DNA of 10,630 bases, taken from NCBI GenBank assembly GCA_018818235.1, contig JAHISE010000134.1, forward strand, positions 1-10,630. The letters run 5' to 3'. The translations under genes were made by a program, and so were the position numbers. Within the stretch, counting starts at the first letter, position 1. The number at the start of each line of letters is the position of its first letter. Of the stretch, positions 1 through 6,968 are shown one piece after another. The notes under the pieces are model-generated. The model saw only the letters and a program-made list of their open reading frames with translations, had not been told where the DNA came from and did not search any database. The DNA is from Patescibacteria group bacterium. GTDB taxonomy: Bacteria > Patescibacteriota > Gracilibacteria > Peribacterales > Peribacteraceae.

Positions 1-38
1 ACCTTCTTACGAAGACGAAGCGCGTCTGATTTATTCAT
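1..38 (-). CDS. rpsR: Probable ribosomal protein bS18, N-terminal fragment
   Basis: An ATG at 38 opens a minus-strand frame that runs off the window edge and reads MNKSDALRLRKK. The short, basic start lies directly downstream of ssb, and the ssb-rpsR order is conserved in many bacteria (usually rpsF-ssb-rpsR), which makes bS18 the best guess. bS18 binds 16S rRNA on the 30S platform next to bS6. Only 12 codons are visible, so the call rests mainly on gene order. No Shine-Dalgarno sequence precedes the ATG, as for ssb and rpoB in this window. It could be an unrelated small protein. Confidence 0.4.
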   Translation of the reverse strand, partial: MNKSDALRLRKK

Positions 39-109
39 AATGAATAGGGGGGAAATGAATAAAAGTGGTACCTTTTATTTGCCCCCAAAGTGTAAACGTT
101 TATATGGCG

Positions 110-139
110 GTTATGTGTAAACTTTCATTTGTCGGTCAA
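110..139 (-). promoter_or_regulatory. Possible weak promoter before the rpsR-like start
   Basis: On the minus strand a TTGACC box (139-134) is followed after 18 nt by CATAAC (115-110), in the 121-nt gap between the ssb stop and the rpsR-like start. The -10 is poor, so this is only a candidate for separate transcription of the downstream ribosomal gene. Nothing else is evident in the gap. Confidence 0.2.
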
Positions 140-159
140 CCACTAGGGACATTCAAGCA

Positions 160-588
160 TCATGCCACCTCCTCCGCCGGCTCCCCAAACCCACCTGCAA
201 CCACAGTCTCCGCCTCCGGCACTTGCCGCTCCTCGATTACAGGTGAATCCATCTCCCCCTTCGGTCCCAGAAGAACAATATTTTCTACAACAACCTCAGT
301 GCGAAAAATCTTTGTACCTTCCGGACTATCCCAGCTTCGTGTTTTTAAATAGCCCTCAATATAAAGAGGTTTTCCTTTTTTAACATTCTGAGAACAAAAT
401 TCTGCCAAGCCTCCCCATGCAACCAGATTGTGATACTCGGGAAGACTTTGTTTATCTCCGGTCGAGTCTTTCCATACACGATTGGTTGCGATCCCAAAAG
501 TGCAAACCGACTGACCGTTAGTAGTATTTTTTAACTCTGGATCTCGGGTTATGTTTCCAAGGAGGGTTACTTTGTTCACGGACTTCAT
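160..588 (-). CDS. ssb: Single-stranded DNA-binding protein
   Basis: This 142-residue protein binds single-stranded DNA during replication, recombination and repair. Residues 1-108 form one OB fold with family signatures: NKVTLLGNITRDPEL (5-19), ATNRVW (34-39), EYHNLVAWGGLAE (51-63), KGKPLYIEGYLKTR (71-84) and VVENIVLLG (100-108). The tail after the fold is only ~34 residues and ends in EPAEEVA. The acidic DDxPF tip by which most bacterial SSBs recruit partner proteins is missing, and neither alternative frame past the TGA encodes it. The ATG at 588 aligns with family starts and has no Shine-Dalgarno. The gene lies 227 nt downstream of rpoB on the same strand and upstream of the rpsR-like start. 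The usual upstream rpsF is absent. Confidence 0.93.
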   Translation of the reverse strand: MKSVNKVTLLGNITRDPELKNTTNGQSVCTFGIATNRVWKDSTGDKQSLPEYHNLVAWGGLAEFCSQNVKKGKPLYIEGYLKTRSWDSPEGTKIFRTEVVVENIVLLGPKGEMDSPVIEERQVPEAETVVAGGFGEPAEEVA

Positions 589-646
589 GATTTTCTAGGG
601 GGAACTAATTACGAGGTTATGATACTTTTATTGATTGACCTTGGGA

Positions 647-815
647 AGACAATCGACATTCGACTATCGACAATCGACTATGGAAGTTGTGATGGAAACA
701 TATGATTCTGTCATTGCTGCCACTGTCGATTGTTGAAAGCGAAGCGTGTCGATTGTTGACTGTCGATAGTCGATTGTTGAAAGCCCCCGAAGGGCGTGTC
801 GATTGTCGATAGTCG
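647..815. repeat. Heptamer tandem arrays (TCGACNN family) in inverted orientation
   Basis: The ssb-rpoB gap is filled by 7-bp-period repeats. On the plus strand CGA recurs at 654, 661, 668 and 675 (units CGACATT, CGACTAT, CGACAAT). From 726 to 815 the complementary core TCGATTG/TTGA recurs at 726 and 733, then at 749, 756, 763, 770 and 777, then at 799, 806 and 813. The second array is interrupted by short hairpin-like pieces (around 738-748 and GCCC-CCGAA-GGGC at 783-795). The two arrays face each other across a ~45-nt spacer and could form a long hairpin. The array abuts the rpoB stop codon. The same core recurs inside the FemAB-like gene. No promoter or gene is evident in this gap. Confidence 0.85.
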
Positions 816-3800
816 TTATGCGGCTTCCATCGCCTCCTCACTACTTGCCTCCTCCATCTCCTCCTTCGCAGTTATACCACTTGCTTCAACCTCTTTTCCT
901 TCTTCAATTCCTTCTTTTATTTCCGTAAAAGATTCATCTCCAACCTGAGACATTTCCGCAATCTTATCTTCGGTAGGCACAATTTCTTCTGCTTCCATCT
1001 CCGCAATAACACGTGATTCCAGTTCAACTGCCTCCACCTCCCCCTCTTCTATTGATACCCTTTCGGCTGCTTCCACTTCATCTTTGAATTTAAGCAAATC
1101 AACTTTTAGACCAAGTGCCTGAAGCTCTTTAACCAACACGTTGAATGATTCTGGTATGGAAGGCCTGCGGATTTTTTCGCCTTTTACAATTGCCTCATAG
1201 GCTTTGCTACGACCGATAACATCGTCTGATTTTATCGTGAGCATTTCCTGAAGAGTATGGGCCGCCCCATATGCTTCCAATGCCCACACCTCCATTTCTC
1301 CAAATCTTTGTCCTCCATGCTGAGCTTTTCCACCAAGTGGCTGCTGAGTAACAAGAGAATAAGGACCAACACTTCTGGCATGTATCTTGTCTTCAACCAG
1401 ATGAAGGAGTTTGAGCATATACACAACTCCCACCGTAGTTTTATGCGCAAAAGGTTCACCGGTCTCACCATTATAAAGCTGAACTTTTCCGGATTCCGGA
1501 AGGTCGGCGGCCTTAAGATATTCAGTTATCTGATCAGTAGAAATTCCATCCAAAGCAGGTGTGGCAACTTTTATACCAAGCATTTTGCATGCCCATCCAA
1601 GATGAGTCTCCAGTACCTGACCAACATTCATACGTGATGTAACACCCAAAGGATTCAAAATAACATCAACCGGTGTTCCGTCTTTTAAGAACGGCATATC
1701 TTCGCACGGCACTATGCGTGCAACAACTCCTTTGTTTCCATGACGACCGGCCATTTTGTCTCCTTCCTGAATTTTCCTGTTCTGAGCAACATAAACTTTG
1801 ATTTGTTTTATAACTCCAGTCGAAAGTTCATCCCCCTCACTTCGATCAAATATCTGAACATCTACTACTTTTCCACCCGCACCACCGGGTAATCTAAGCG
1901 AGCTATCCTTTACGTCTTTTGCTTTATCACCGAATATCGCCTGTAACAGACGCTCTTCGGGGGTCAGTTCCGTTTCTCCTTTTGGAGTAATTTTACCAAC
2001 AAGTATATCTCCTTCGTGAACAGTCGCACCTATTCGCACAACACCGTCAATATCCAGATCTTTCAGCTTGGCCTCACCAACATTTGGAATATCCCGAGTA
2101 ACCATTTCCGGTCCCAGTTTTGTATCCCGAATATCTGTGGTGTAAGACTCAATATGAATTGAATCAAAAAGACCATCCTGCACAACACGATCAGAGATGA
2201 TTACGGCATCCTCAAAGTTACATCCCTGCCAGGACATATATGCAACCAAAAGATTCTGACCGAGTGCAAGCTCTCCATTTTCCACCGACGCTCCGTCTGC
2301 AAGACTATCTCCCCTGCGAACTCTTTCTCCCCTCTGGACACGTGGTCGCAAACTGAAACACGTACCCTGATTGGAACGGACAAATGCATAAAGATTGTAT
2401 GTGCGCTTCTTTCCGGATTTATACACAACAGATATTTCTTTTGCATCCGCATATGTCACTTCTCCGTCTTCCTCGGCCAAAAGAGCATGCCCTGATGCAC
2501 GAGCGGCAAGACCTTCTATTCCGGTGCCCACAAGCGGTGCATGCGGATTCATCAAAGGAACTGCCTGACGTTGCATGTTCGTTCCCATAGATGCACGCGT
2601 ATTATCATCATGCTCCAAAAACGGAATCATTGATGTTGAAAGTGAAAGTATTTGCTTTGGAGAAACATCAACATGAGTTACATCTCTTACATGAGCCAGG
2701 ATCGGCTCACCTCCTTTACGTGCGGAAACTCTGGAAGTAAGAAACTCGCTATTTTCCGTAAACTTTCTTTGAGCCTGCGCAATCGTAAGGCGCCTTTCTT
2801 GTTCGGCATCCGCATATAATGTTTTTCCGGTTACATAAGCCCTTACCGGCACATCGCTTTTTCCTTCTTTTTTTAGAAATGAGATAACTTTTTTTGCCAA
2901 TTCTTTTGTCTCAACAACTTCTCCTTCGCGAGCTATGAGTTTTCGTCCGTCTTTAACATCTGCATCCAGCATTCTCCCGACCAGTTTATCCGGATCCATA
3001 CTGACTGTTTTCTTGACCTCACGATATGGAGTTTCCAAAAATCCGTACTCATTCACACGTGAAAATATTGCAAGATGCACAACAAGACCGATGTTCGGTC
3101 CTTCCGGAGTTGCAATTGGACAAATACGACCATAGTGACTCTGATGCACATCACGAACGTCAAAACTTGCTCTCTCTCGCGATAGTCCTCCCGGACCCAT
3201 AGCGGAAAGTCTGCGCTTATGAGCAAGTTCCGAAAGTGGATTTGTCTGATCCATAAACTGTGATAACTGTGAGCTCGCAAAGAACTCACGCATTGCAGCT
3301 GTTATAGGACGACAATTAATCAGCTGCATAGGAGTTGCAGTTTCCAGATCCATCACTGTCATACGATCTTTGACAATTCGCTCGGTTCTAATCAGTCCGA
3401 CTCTGTATTTATTCTGAACCAATTCACCGACACTTCGTACACGTCGATTACTAAGGTGATCAATATCATCCGCAACACCATCCCCATTATTCAAATTGAT
3501 CATCTCCCTGAGGATATTTACAAAATCCTTAATTTGAAATACACGATGCTCCTCGTCACTTGGTGTATCTTCGCCGAATCTTCTGTTCATTTTATATCTC
3601 GCAATTGTTCCCATGTCATACTTCTTAAAATCAAAGAACAGGGAATCTATTAGTTGTTTTGCATTCTCAGGAGTCGCCAGATCTCCGGGGCGAACTTTCC
3701 TGTAAACACTCTGATATGCATCTTCCACTGTTCTGGCAGTATCCTTTTCCAAAGTTTTTAAAATATAATCCGTCTCCTTTATTACATCTGAAAACAGAGT

Positions 3801-4847
3801 CAGAATTTTTTCGTCAGTTTCGTAACCGAATATTCTAAGAAGTTGTGTTATTGGGATCTTTCTTTTGCGATCAATTTTACATGTGATAATTCCACGCTTG
3901 TCGGTTTCTATCTCCAGCCAAACTCCACGTTTGGGGATTATCTTCGCAGCGTGCAATCTTGCATTATCGGACATGCGGGAGAAAAAGACTCCGGGTGAGC
4001 GAACAAGCTGATGAACAACCACACGTTCAATTCCGCCCACAATGAATGTTCCGACATCGGTCATCAAAGGAATGGAACCGAGGAAAACATCCTGCTCTTT
4101 AATCTCACCTGTCTCCTTATTAATAAGCTGAACATGACCTTTCATAACAGCCTCAAAACTCAGGTTTCTTCTGCGGCAGGTATCAGGATCGTATTTAGGA
4201 GGATCAAAAGTATGACCCAGAATATTCAGTTCCATTTTTTTGCCTGAGAAATCCGAAATAGGAGTTATTTCCTCCATGAGCTCTTTTAAACCTTCCGTTA
4301 GGAACCACTCATAACTTCTCAACTGCATTTCGATAAGAGAAGGAATCAGCTCCGCACCTTCCTCGTCTTCCACAAAGTAAAGCCTTCCATCCTGAACGCG
4401 AGCCGGTCTGATACTGGAAGGGAAGTCCTTTACAACGGAAGGGATTCGTCCGGCCATCGGAATGATATGCGGATATACCGTAGGCAATACTTCATTCGGA
4501 ACACTTGTTTTGTACCCACGCTTTGGCTTGGGAATGTTCTTTTTCTTTTGAGTTACCCCACTTAAAGGAGCTGCCTTGCTTACGGCCTTGGGCTTTGCAA
4601 CTTTTTTTGGAGGAGCTTTTTTGGGTACAGGTTTTTTAGCAGGAGCCTTTTTGGCAACTGGTTTTTTCTTAATCACCTTCTTCGCAGGCTTCTTTTTAAC
4701 TACCTTCTTCTTTGCAGGCTTCTTTGCTGCCGGTTTCTTCTTGGAAGGTTTTTTTATAACTTTTTTTGTAATCTTTTTTTTAGCGACTTTTTTACCCTTC
4801 ACCAAGCGATCAGAATGAGCTTTGGTGCGGGGCTTCTTAGTTGGCAT
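816..4847 (-). CDS. rpoB: DNA-directed RNA polymerase subunit beta with basic N-tail and acidic C-tail
   Basis: This 1343-residue beta subunit forms part of the active centre of RNA polymerase. Landmarks are present: the rifampicin-region motif SSQLSQFMDQTNPLSEL (525-541) and HKRRLSAMGPGG (543-554), CPIATPEGPNIGL (576-588), NFEDAVIISDRVV (877-889), GDKMAGRHGNKGVV (1029-1042), NPLGVTSRMNVGQ (1065-1077) and the C-terminal GGKAQHGGQRFGEMEVWAL (1172-1190). Residues equivalent to E. coli D516, H526 and S531 are unchanged. Residues 1-110 are an added Lys/Ala/Pro-rich tail (45 Lys, KKPAKK-like repeats) resembling eukaryotic H1 or bacterial Hc1 tails. Residues ~1252-1343 are an added acidic tail with 29 Glu. 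The ATG at 4847 is the first start downstream of a good promoter; no Shine-Dalgarno is seen. The downstream gene is ssb, not rpoC, so the usual rpoBC pairing is broken here. Confidence 0.97.
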   Translation of the reverse strand: MPTKKPRTKAHSDRLVKGKKVAKKKITKKVIKKPSKKKPAAKKPAKKKVVKKKPAKKVIKKKPVAKKAPAKKPVPKKAPPKKVAKPKAVSKAAPLSGVTQKKKNIPKPKRGYKTSVPNEVLPTVYPHIIPMAGRIPSVVKDFPSSIRPARVQDGRLYFVEDEEGAELIPSLIEMQLRSYEWFLTEGLKELMEEITPISDFSGKKMELNILGHTFDPPKYDPDTCRRRNLSFEAVMKGHVQLINKETGEIKEQDVFLGSIPLMTDVGTFIVGGIERVVVHQLVRSPGVFFSRMSDNARLHAAKIIPKRGVWLEIETDKRGIITCKIDRKRKIPITQLLRIFGYETDEKILTLFSDVIKETDYILKTLEKDTARTVEDAYQSVYRKVRPGDLATPENAKQLIDSLFFDFKKYDMGTIARYKMNRRFGEDTPSDEEHRVFQIKDFVNILREMINLNNGDGVADDIDHLSNRRVRSVGELVQNKYRVGLIRTERIVKDRMTVMDLETATPMQLINCRPITAAMREFFASSQLSQFMDQTNPLSELAHKRRLSAMGPGGLSRERASFDVRDVHQSHYGRICPIATPEGPNIGLVVHLAIFSRVNEYGFLETPYREVKKTVSMDPDKLVGRMLDADVKDGRKLIAREGEVVETKELAKKVISFLKKEGKSDVPVRAYVTGKTLYADAEQERRLTIAQAQRKFTENSEFLTSRVSARKGGEPILAHVRDVTHVDVSPKQILSLSTSMIPFLEHDDNTRASMGTNMQRQAVPLMNPHAPLVGTGIEGLAARASGHALLAEEDGEVTYADAKEISVVYKSGKKRTYNLYAFVRSNQGTCFSLRPRVQRGERVRRGDSLADGASVENGELALGQNLLVAYMSWQGCNFEDAVIISDRVVQDGLFDSIHIESYTTDIRDTKLGPEMVTRDIPNVGEAKLKDLDIDGVVRIGATVHEGDILVGKITPKGETELTPEERLLQAIFGDKAKDVKDSSLRLPGGAGGKVVDVQIFDRSEGDELSTGVIKQIKVYVAQNRKIQEGDKMAGRHGNKGVVARIVPCEDMPFLKDGTPVDVILNPLGVTSRMNVGQVLETHLGWACKMLGIKVATPALDGISTDQITEYLKAADLPESGKVQLYNGETGEPFAHKTTVGVVYMLKLLHLVEDKIHARSVGPYSLVTQQPLGGKAQHGGQRFGEMEVWALEAYGAAHTLQEMLTIKSDDVIGRSKAYEAIVKGEKIRRPSIPESFNVLVKELQALGLKVDLLKFKDEVEAAERVSIEEGEVEAVELESRVIAEMEAEEIVPTEDKIAEMSQVGDESFTEIKEGIEEGKEVEASGITAKEEMEEASSEEAMEAA

Positions 4848-4950
4848 AGATATAAGAGGAATTTAAAAATAAAGAGTTACCGCCCCTCACACATCTCTGA
4901 TGCGCGATGGGGAATAACACAGTATCAATACAAAGGAGGAGCTTGTGTTC
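4848..4950 (-). promoter_or_regulatory. rpoB 5' leader with a hairpin
   Basis: About 100 nt separate the inferred transcription start (near 4950) from the rpoB ATG. It can fold a hairpin: CCCC 4883-4886 with GGGG 4909-4912 on the plus strand, enclosing ACACATC 4889-4895 against GATGCGC 4899-4905, with a 3-nt loop and two G-U-type pairs in the RNA. There is no ribosome-binding site before the ATG. An autoregulatory role is possible but not shown. Confidence 0.35.
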
Positions 4951-4956
4951 TTGGGG

Positions 4957-4984
4957 ATTTTACTGGGAGAATGGGTGTTGTCAA
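4957..4984 (-). promoter_or_regulatory. Sigma-70-type promoter for rpoB
   Basis: On the minus strand a perfect -35 TTGACA (4984-4979) is followed by a 16-nt spacer and a -10 TAAAAT (4962-4957). It lies between the upstream gene's terminator and the rpoB ATG, so rpoB appears to be transcribed from its own promoter with a leader of ~100 nt. Consensus match and placement are the evidence. Confidence 0.7.
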
Positions 4985-5010
4985 ACAATTTTGAGGGATA
5001 TTAGATGTTA

Positions 5011-5038
5011 TTAAAAAGCCCAGGTCACCCTGGGCTTT
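5011..5038 (-). terminator. Rho-independent terminator of the 5057-5629 gene
   Basis: AAAGCCCAGG (5015-5024) pairs perfectly with CCTGGGCTTT (5029-5038) across a TCAC loop, a 10-bp stem. Read on the minus strand the stem is followed by TTTTTAA. It lies just past the stop of the minus-strand gene ending at 5057 and just upstream of the rpoB promoter, insulating the two units. Confidence 0.85.
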
Positions 5039-5056
5039 CTCGCGAAAAGGTCATAT

Positions 5057-5629
5057 TCAATCTTCACCGTCGGACTTGTGGAAAATCTCGTCTTTGAGGC
5101 CTCGAACCAAGCCCTTCGCCCAATTCTTCGCCGTCTCCTGAATACCATGCTTTATGACCCGCTTGAGAGTTTTCCGAACTCCTGTGTATTGCCGGCACAT
5201 AATATCATCCTCCGTGAGGAATATGCCGTCTGGTCCTGCGCTAAAAACATATAGTTCCTCTAATGTCGCCTTACTCAAGTATGCGACGACCAGAGAATTC
5301 CCCCATCCATCTTTGACGGGAAGCACAATGACGTTTTCATCTTGCTCAAACTCTGCGCCGTCATACACAGATCCTCCAAAACGAATGTACTCACCGCTCT
5401 CGCGATACTGCAGATCGAGTCTTTCTGCAAACTCAACTACCTTGGCTTGAGTTAAATTGACTCGATAAGCATGGGTCAGTTTCGGCAGAACAAACGTGTA
5501 GAACAAGCCGCCCAACAGAATCAGAATGAACGCGATGGTGATTCGTGTTCCCCATGGAGAAGGCTGCATGCCCAAACCAAATGAGCTTTGCCCATCCCTC
5601 TGCCACTCGTTTCGTTCTAAATCCGGCAT
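5057..5629 (-). CDS. Single-pass membrane protein with GspG-like C-terminal motif
   Basis: The protein is unnamed, 190 residues from the ATG at 5629. A TTG at 5644 extends the frame by five codons, but a strong GAGGAG lies inside that extension, 7 nt before the ATG, and fixes the start. Residues ~30-48 are one hydrophobic transmembrane helix after a short N-terminal stretch. Residues 107-111 (DGWGN) and 127-143 (YVFSAGPDGIFLTEDDI) match the conserved C-terminal part of type II secretion major pseudopilins (GspG: D-WGN, then S-GPDG---T-DDI, where calcium binds in real GspG). A canonical prepilin cleavage site (G followed by a hydrophobic residue and E at +5) is not visible, so it is probably a membrane-anchored relative. 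A basic amphipathic stretch (150-180) ends the protein. It is followed by a clean terminator; no partner secretion genes are in the window. Confidence 0.72.
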   Translation of the reverse strand: MPDLERNEWQRDGQSSFGLGMQPSPWGTRITIAFILILLGGLFYTFVLPKLTHAYRVNLTQAKVVEFAERLDLQYRESGEYIRFGGSVYDGAEFEQDENVIVLPVKDGWGNSLVVAYLSKATLEELYVFSAGPDGIFLTEDDIMCRQYTGVRKTLKRVIKHGIQETAKNWAKGLVRGLKDEIFHKSDGED

Positions 5630-5664
5630 GTCATTTCTCCTCAAATGTGTTCAGATTATTGTGA

Positions 5665-5708
5665 CCTTTCCCCTCTCTACCCAGACAGACTGAACAGGGA
5701 GGGGAAGG
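5665..5708. repeat. G/C-rich imperfect hairpin
   Basis: A 13-bp arm pair (5665-5678 with 5696-5708, one bulged T and one wobble) encloses a 17-nt loop between the SOD remnant and the minus-strand gene at 5629. It is not followed by a T run on either strand, so it is not a standard terminator. It may be a REP-like repeat or a processing site. The arms (CCCCTCTCT) resemble the CCCCTCTCCC palindromes found elsewhere in the window. Confidence 0.5.
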
Positions 5709-5764
5709 CATTTGATGTGAATGAGCAGCATCACATCATCTATTATTAATTGATTAAGTCAAGA

Positions 5765-5947
5765 TTATGATGCAACAAACCTTTTTTGAACCTGTTCCCA
5801 ATCAACAACCTGCCAAAACGCCTCAATATACTCCAGCCTCCTATTCTGATACTTCAGATAATAAGCATGCTCCCAAACATCTAATGTGAGGAGTGGATGA
5901 AGCCCTTGTGTAAGAGGAGAATCCTGATTTTGGGTCGTAATAATCTG
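5765..5947 (-). pseudogene. Remnant of a second superoxide dismutase (C-terminal 60 codons)
   Basis: The minus strand encodes ITTQNQDSPLTQGLHPLLTL and then DVWEHAYYLKYQNRR before ending in KRFVAS and TAA. This aligns without gaps to the C-terminus of the intact sodA nearby, except that sodA has 28 extra residues in the middle. Upstream of the alignable part the frame hits TAG (5950-5948) and homology fades, so the N-terminal ~140 residues are gone. Two metal ligands (Asp and His of DVWEH) remain, but the two N-terminal His ligands are lost. Differences from sodA are concentrated at third codon positions, so the two copies diverged while both were under protein-level selection; this is not a recent duplicate. 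The fragment lies in the same orientation as sodA, ~1.06 kb beyond its stop. Confidence 0.85.
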
Positions 5948-6025
5948 CTATCTGGGCTACATTACCCTATAAATCAAATTCTTGGGCAAATCAGCTATTC
6001 TCTGCACATCTTGGTTAAACAAAAC

Positions 6026-6054
6026 TTGACAAAATCCTATTTTAGTATCATAAT
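6026..6054 (+). promoter_or_regulatory. Strong sigma-70-type promoter
   Basis: A perfect -35 TTGACA (6026-6031), a 17-nt spacer and a -10 CATAAT (6049-6054) predict a start near 6060. It drives a ~230-nt structured leader and the 6293 gene. It lies immediately upstream of the truncated end of the SOD remnant, on the opposite strand. Confidence 0.72.
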
Positions 6055-6059
6055 TACTA

Positions 6060-6280
6060 TGCCAGAATGTCATTATTTTGGCAAGCCACAGTCACTCACG
6101 AGTGACGTGGCAAGATCATTAACAGCATCGAGTGTATCTTGTTTCTGTTTGTGGTTTCTCTCTTTGTGCGCTTTATTTTAGAGCGTAGAACGAGAGAAAC
6201 CTGAGCTGCATTGAAATGCAGTTCAACAAACAGTGTTACTGCCCGTAAGGGCGCGCCTGTGGCAGGCGTAATCTCTGTGA
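6060..6280 (+). ncRNA. Structured 5' leader with eight consecutive hairpins
   Basis: Between the promoter and the ribosome-binding site, hairpins follow one another almost without gap. H1: TGCCA/TGGCA (6060-6083). H2: GCCAC-(A)-GTCACT with loop CACG, closing by 6111 (11 bp, one bulge). H3: AAGAT/ATCTT (6112-6140). H4: GGTTTCTCTC (6153-6162) with GAGAGAAACC (6192-6201), with an inner CGCT/AGCG. H5: GAGCTGCAT, loop TGAA, ATGCAGTTC (6203-6224, 9 bp). H6: CAGT-GTT-ACTG (6231-6241). H7: GCCC, GNRA loop GTAA, GGGC (6241-6252). H8: CGCCTG-TGG-CAGGC G (6254-6268). No known riboswitch or RNA family is recognised by eye. It could be a cis-regulatory leader or a stable small RNA that also precedes a gene. 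No internal T-run terminator is seen. Confidence 0.55.
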
Positions 6281-6292
6281 AAGGAGAATGCC

Positions 6293-6655
6293 ATGATTAG
6301 TTTGAGTGAGAGTCCGCACAGCCTTGGACAATGGATTGAAGCAGCAAACAAAGGGGAAACGCCGAGTGGACAGCCAGTAGCAATGCCGCCTGAAGTCCTC
6401 CAACTGGGGGATGAGATCGACATTACTTACGATGGCTGGCAACACTTTGGGAGTGGGGGCTTCAGCGCCTCCGCAACCTTCGTCGGCAGTGAACCTGAGT
6501 TTGTCTCAGAACTTCCTGATGCAGCTACTAGTTTCATCACCAAGAAGAGAGGCAAGTTTCGAATCACGGGGCCAGTCCTCATCTGCATCAGCGAAGGTGA
6601 CAGAATCGGTGAAGGACGTTCGTCACGAAGAGTTTTGGTTTGTAGGGAACAGTAA
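6293..6655 (+). CDS. Hypothetical protein, 120 aa
   Basis: I do not recognise this protein. It starts at an ATG with AAGGAG (6281-6286) spaced 6 nt, a strong site unlike the leaderless-looking core genes of this window. There is no signal peptide or transmembrane segment. Residues 1-35 look helical and polar (SLGQWIEAANKGE). Residues 38-118 look beta-rich and compact: DEIDITYDGWQHF, then SASATFVGSEPEF, then GKFRITGPVLICISEGD, ending VLVCREQ with two Cys in the last strands. The layout suggests a small cytoplasmic beta domain. It is preceded by its own promoter and a heavily folded leader, and the transcript probably ends at the terminator at 6969-7012. It may be the first gene of a short unit whose second ORF is broken. 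Confidence 0.6.
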   Translation: MISLSESPHSLGQWIEAANKGETPSGQPVAMPPEVLQLGDEIDITYDGWQHFGSGGFSASATFVGSEPEFVSELPDAATSFITKKRGKFRITGPVLICISEGDRIGEGRSSRRVLVCREQ

Positions 6656-6689
6656 AGTGTAAGTCCCAACGTTTGTAAGGAGAAATGCT

Positions 6690-6941
6690 ATGAAGCTCTT
6701 CTAATCCTCACGTAACCTATCAGTTGCGTGGGCGCAGAGAGTTGCCGATGACAGACTGCGCTATCAACTCGGCCGCGTCGATAGGGGTTTCCATCTACGG
6801 AAATTGATGTCTGGGCGCGTTATAAATGCACGACCATCACTTATTTCCTGTCTCAGGCAGGTTACCAGCAACGCCCGTGGCTGGAGAAAAACGAGGGTAT
6901 TGTGCCGTCGCTCTGGGCGAACAAATACAGAGTTGGACTAA
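6690..6941 (+). pseudogene. Possible broken small ORF after the 120-aa gene
   Basis: A strong AAGGAG (6678-6683) precedes ATG AAG CTC TTC TAA (6690-6704), a four-codon reading frame. After that stop the same frame is open for 78 codons to TAA at 6939-6941, reading for example VAWAQRVADDRLRYQLGRVD. The initiation region (AAGGAGAAATGCTATGAA) closely resembles that of the 6293 gene (AAGGAGAATGCCATGA). This could be a second cistron inactivated by a nonsense change, a leader peptide, or chance. No family is recognised. The rest of 6656-6968 shows no other gene. Confidence 0.3.
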
Positions 6942-6968
6942 TACACTCATTCTTTTTGCTGTTATTAC

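Noticed and set aside
647..815. CRISPR array
   Set aside because: Repeats are 7 bp and contiguous, with no unique ~30-bp spacers and no cas genes.
617..841. Minus-strand 74-codon frame before ssb
   Set aside because: It consists of translated heptamer repeats (RLSTVNNR-like) overlapping the rpoB end.
4576..4818. Plus-strand 80-codon frame rich in Phe/Gly
   Set aside because: It is the complement of the Lys/Ala-rich rpoB N-tail; the hydrophobic composition is an artefact of antisense AAG/AAA codons.
816..4847. Rifampicin-resistance allele in rpoB
   Set aside because: Residues equivalent to E. coli D516, H526 and S531 are the sensitive type; the only local change is N518T, not a recognised main resistance site.
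6060..6280. tRNA or rRNA gene in the structured leader
   Set aside because: No acceptor/T-arm (GTTCGA) arrangement or conserved rRNA segments; stems are consecutive rather than cloverleaf.
6060..6280. Integron attC site for the hairpin series
   Set aside because: No RYYYAAC/GTTRRRY core sites bounding the hairpins and no integrase gene nearby.
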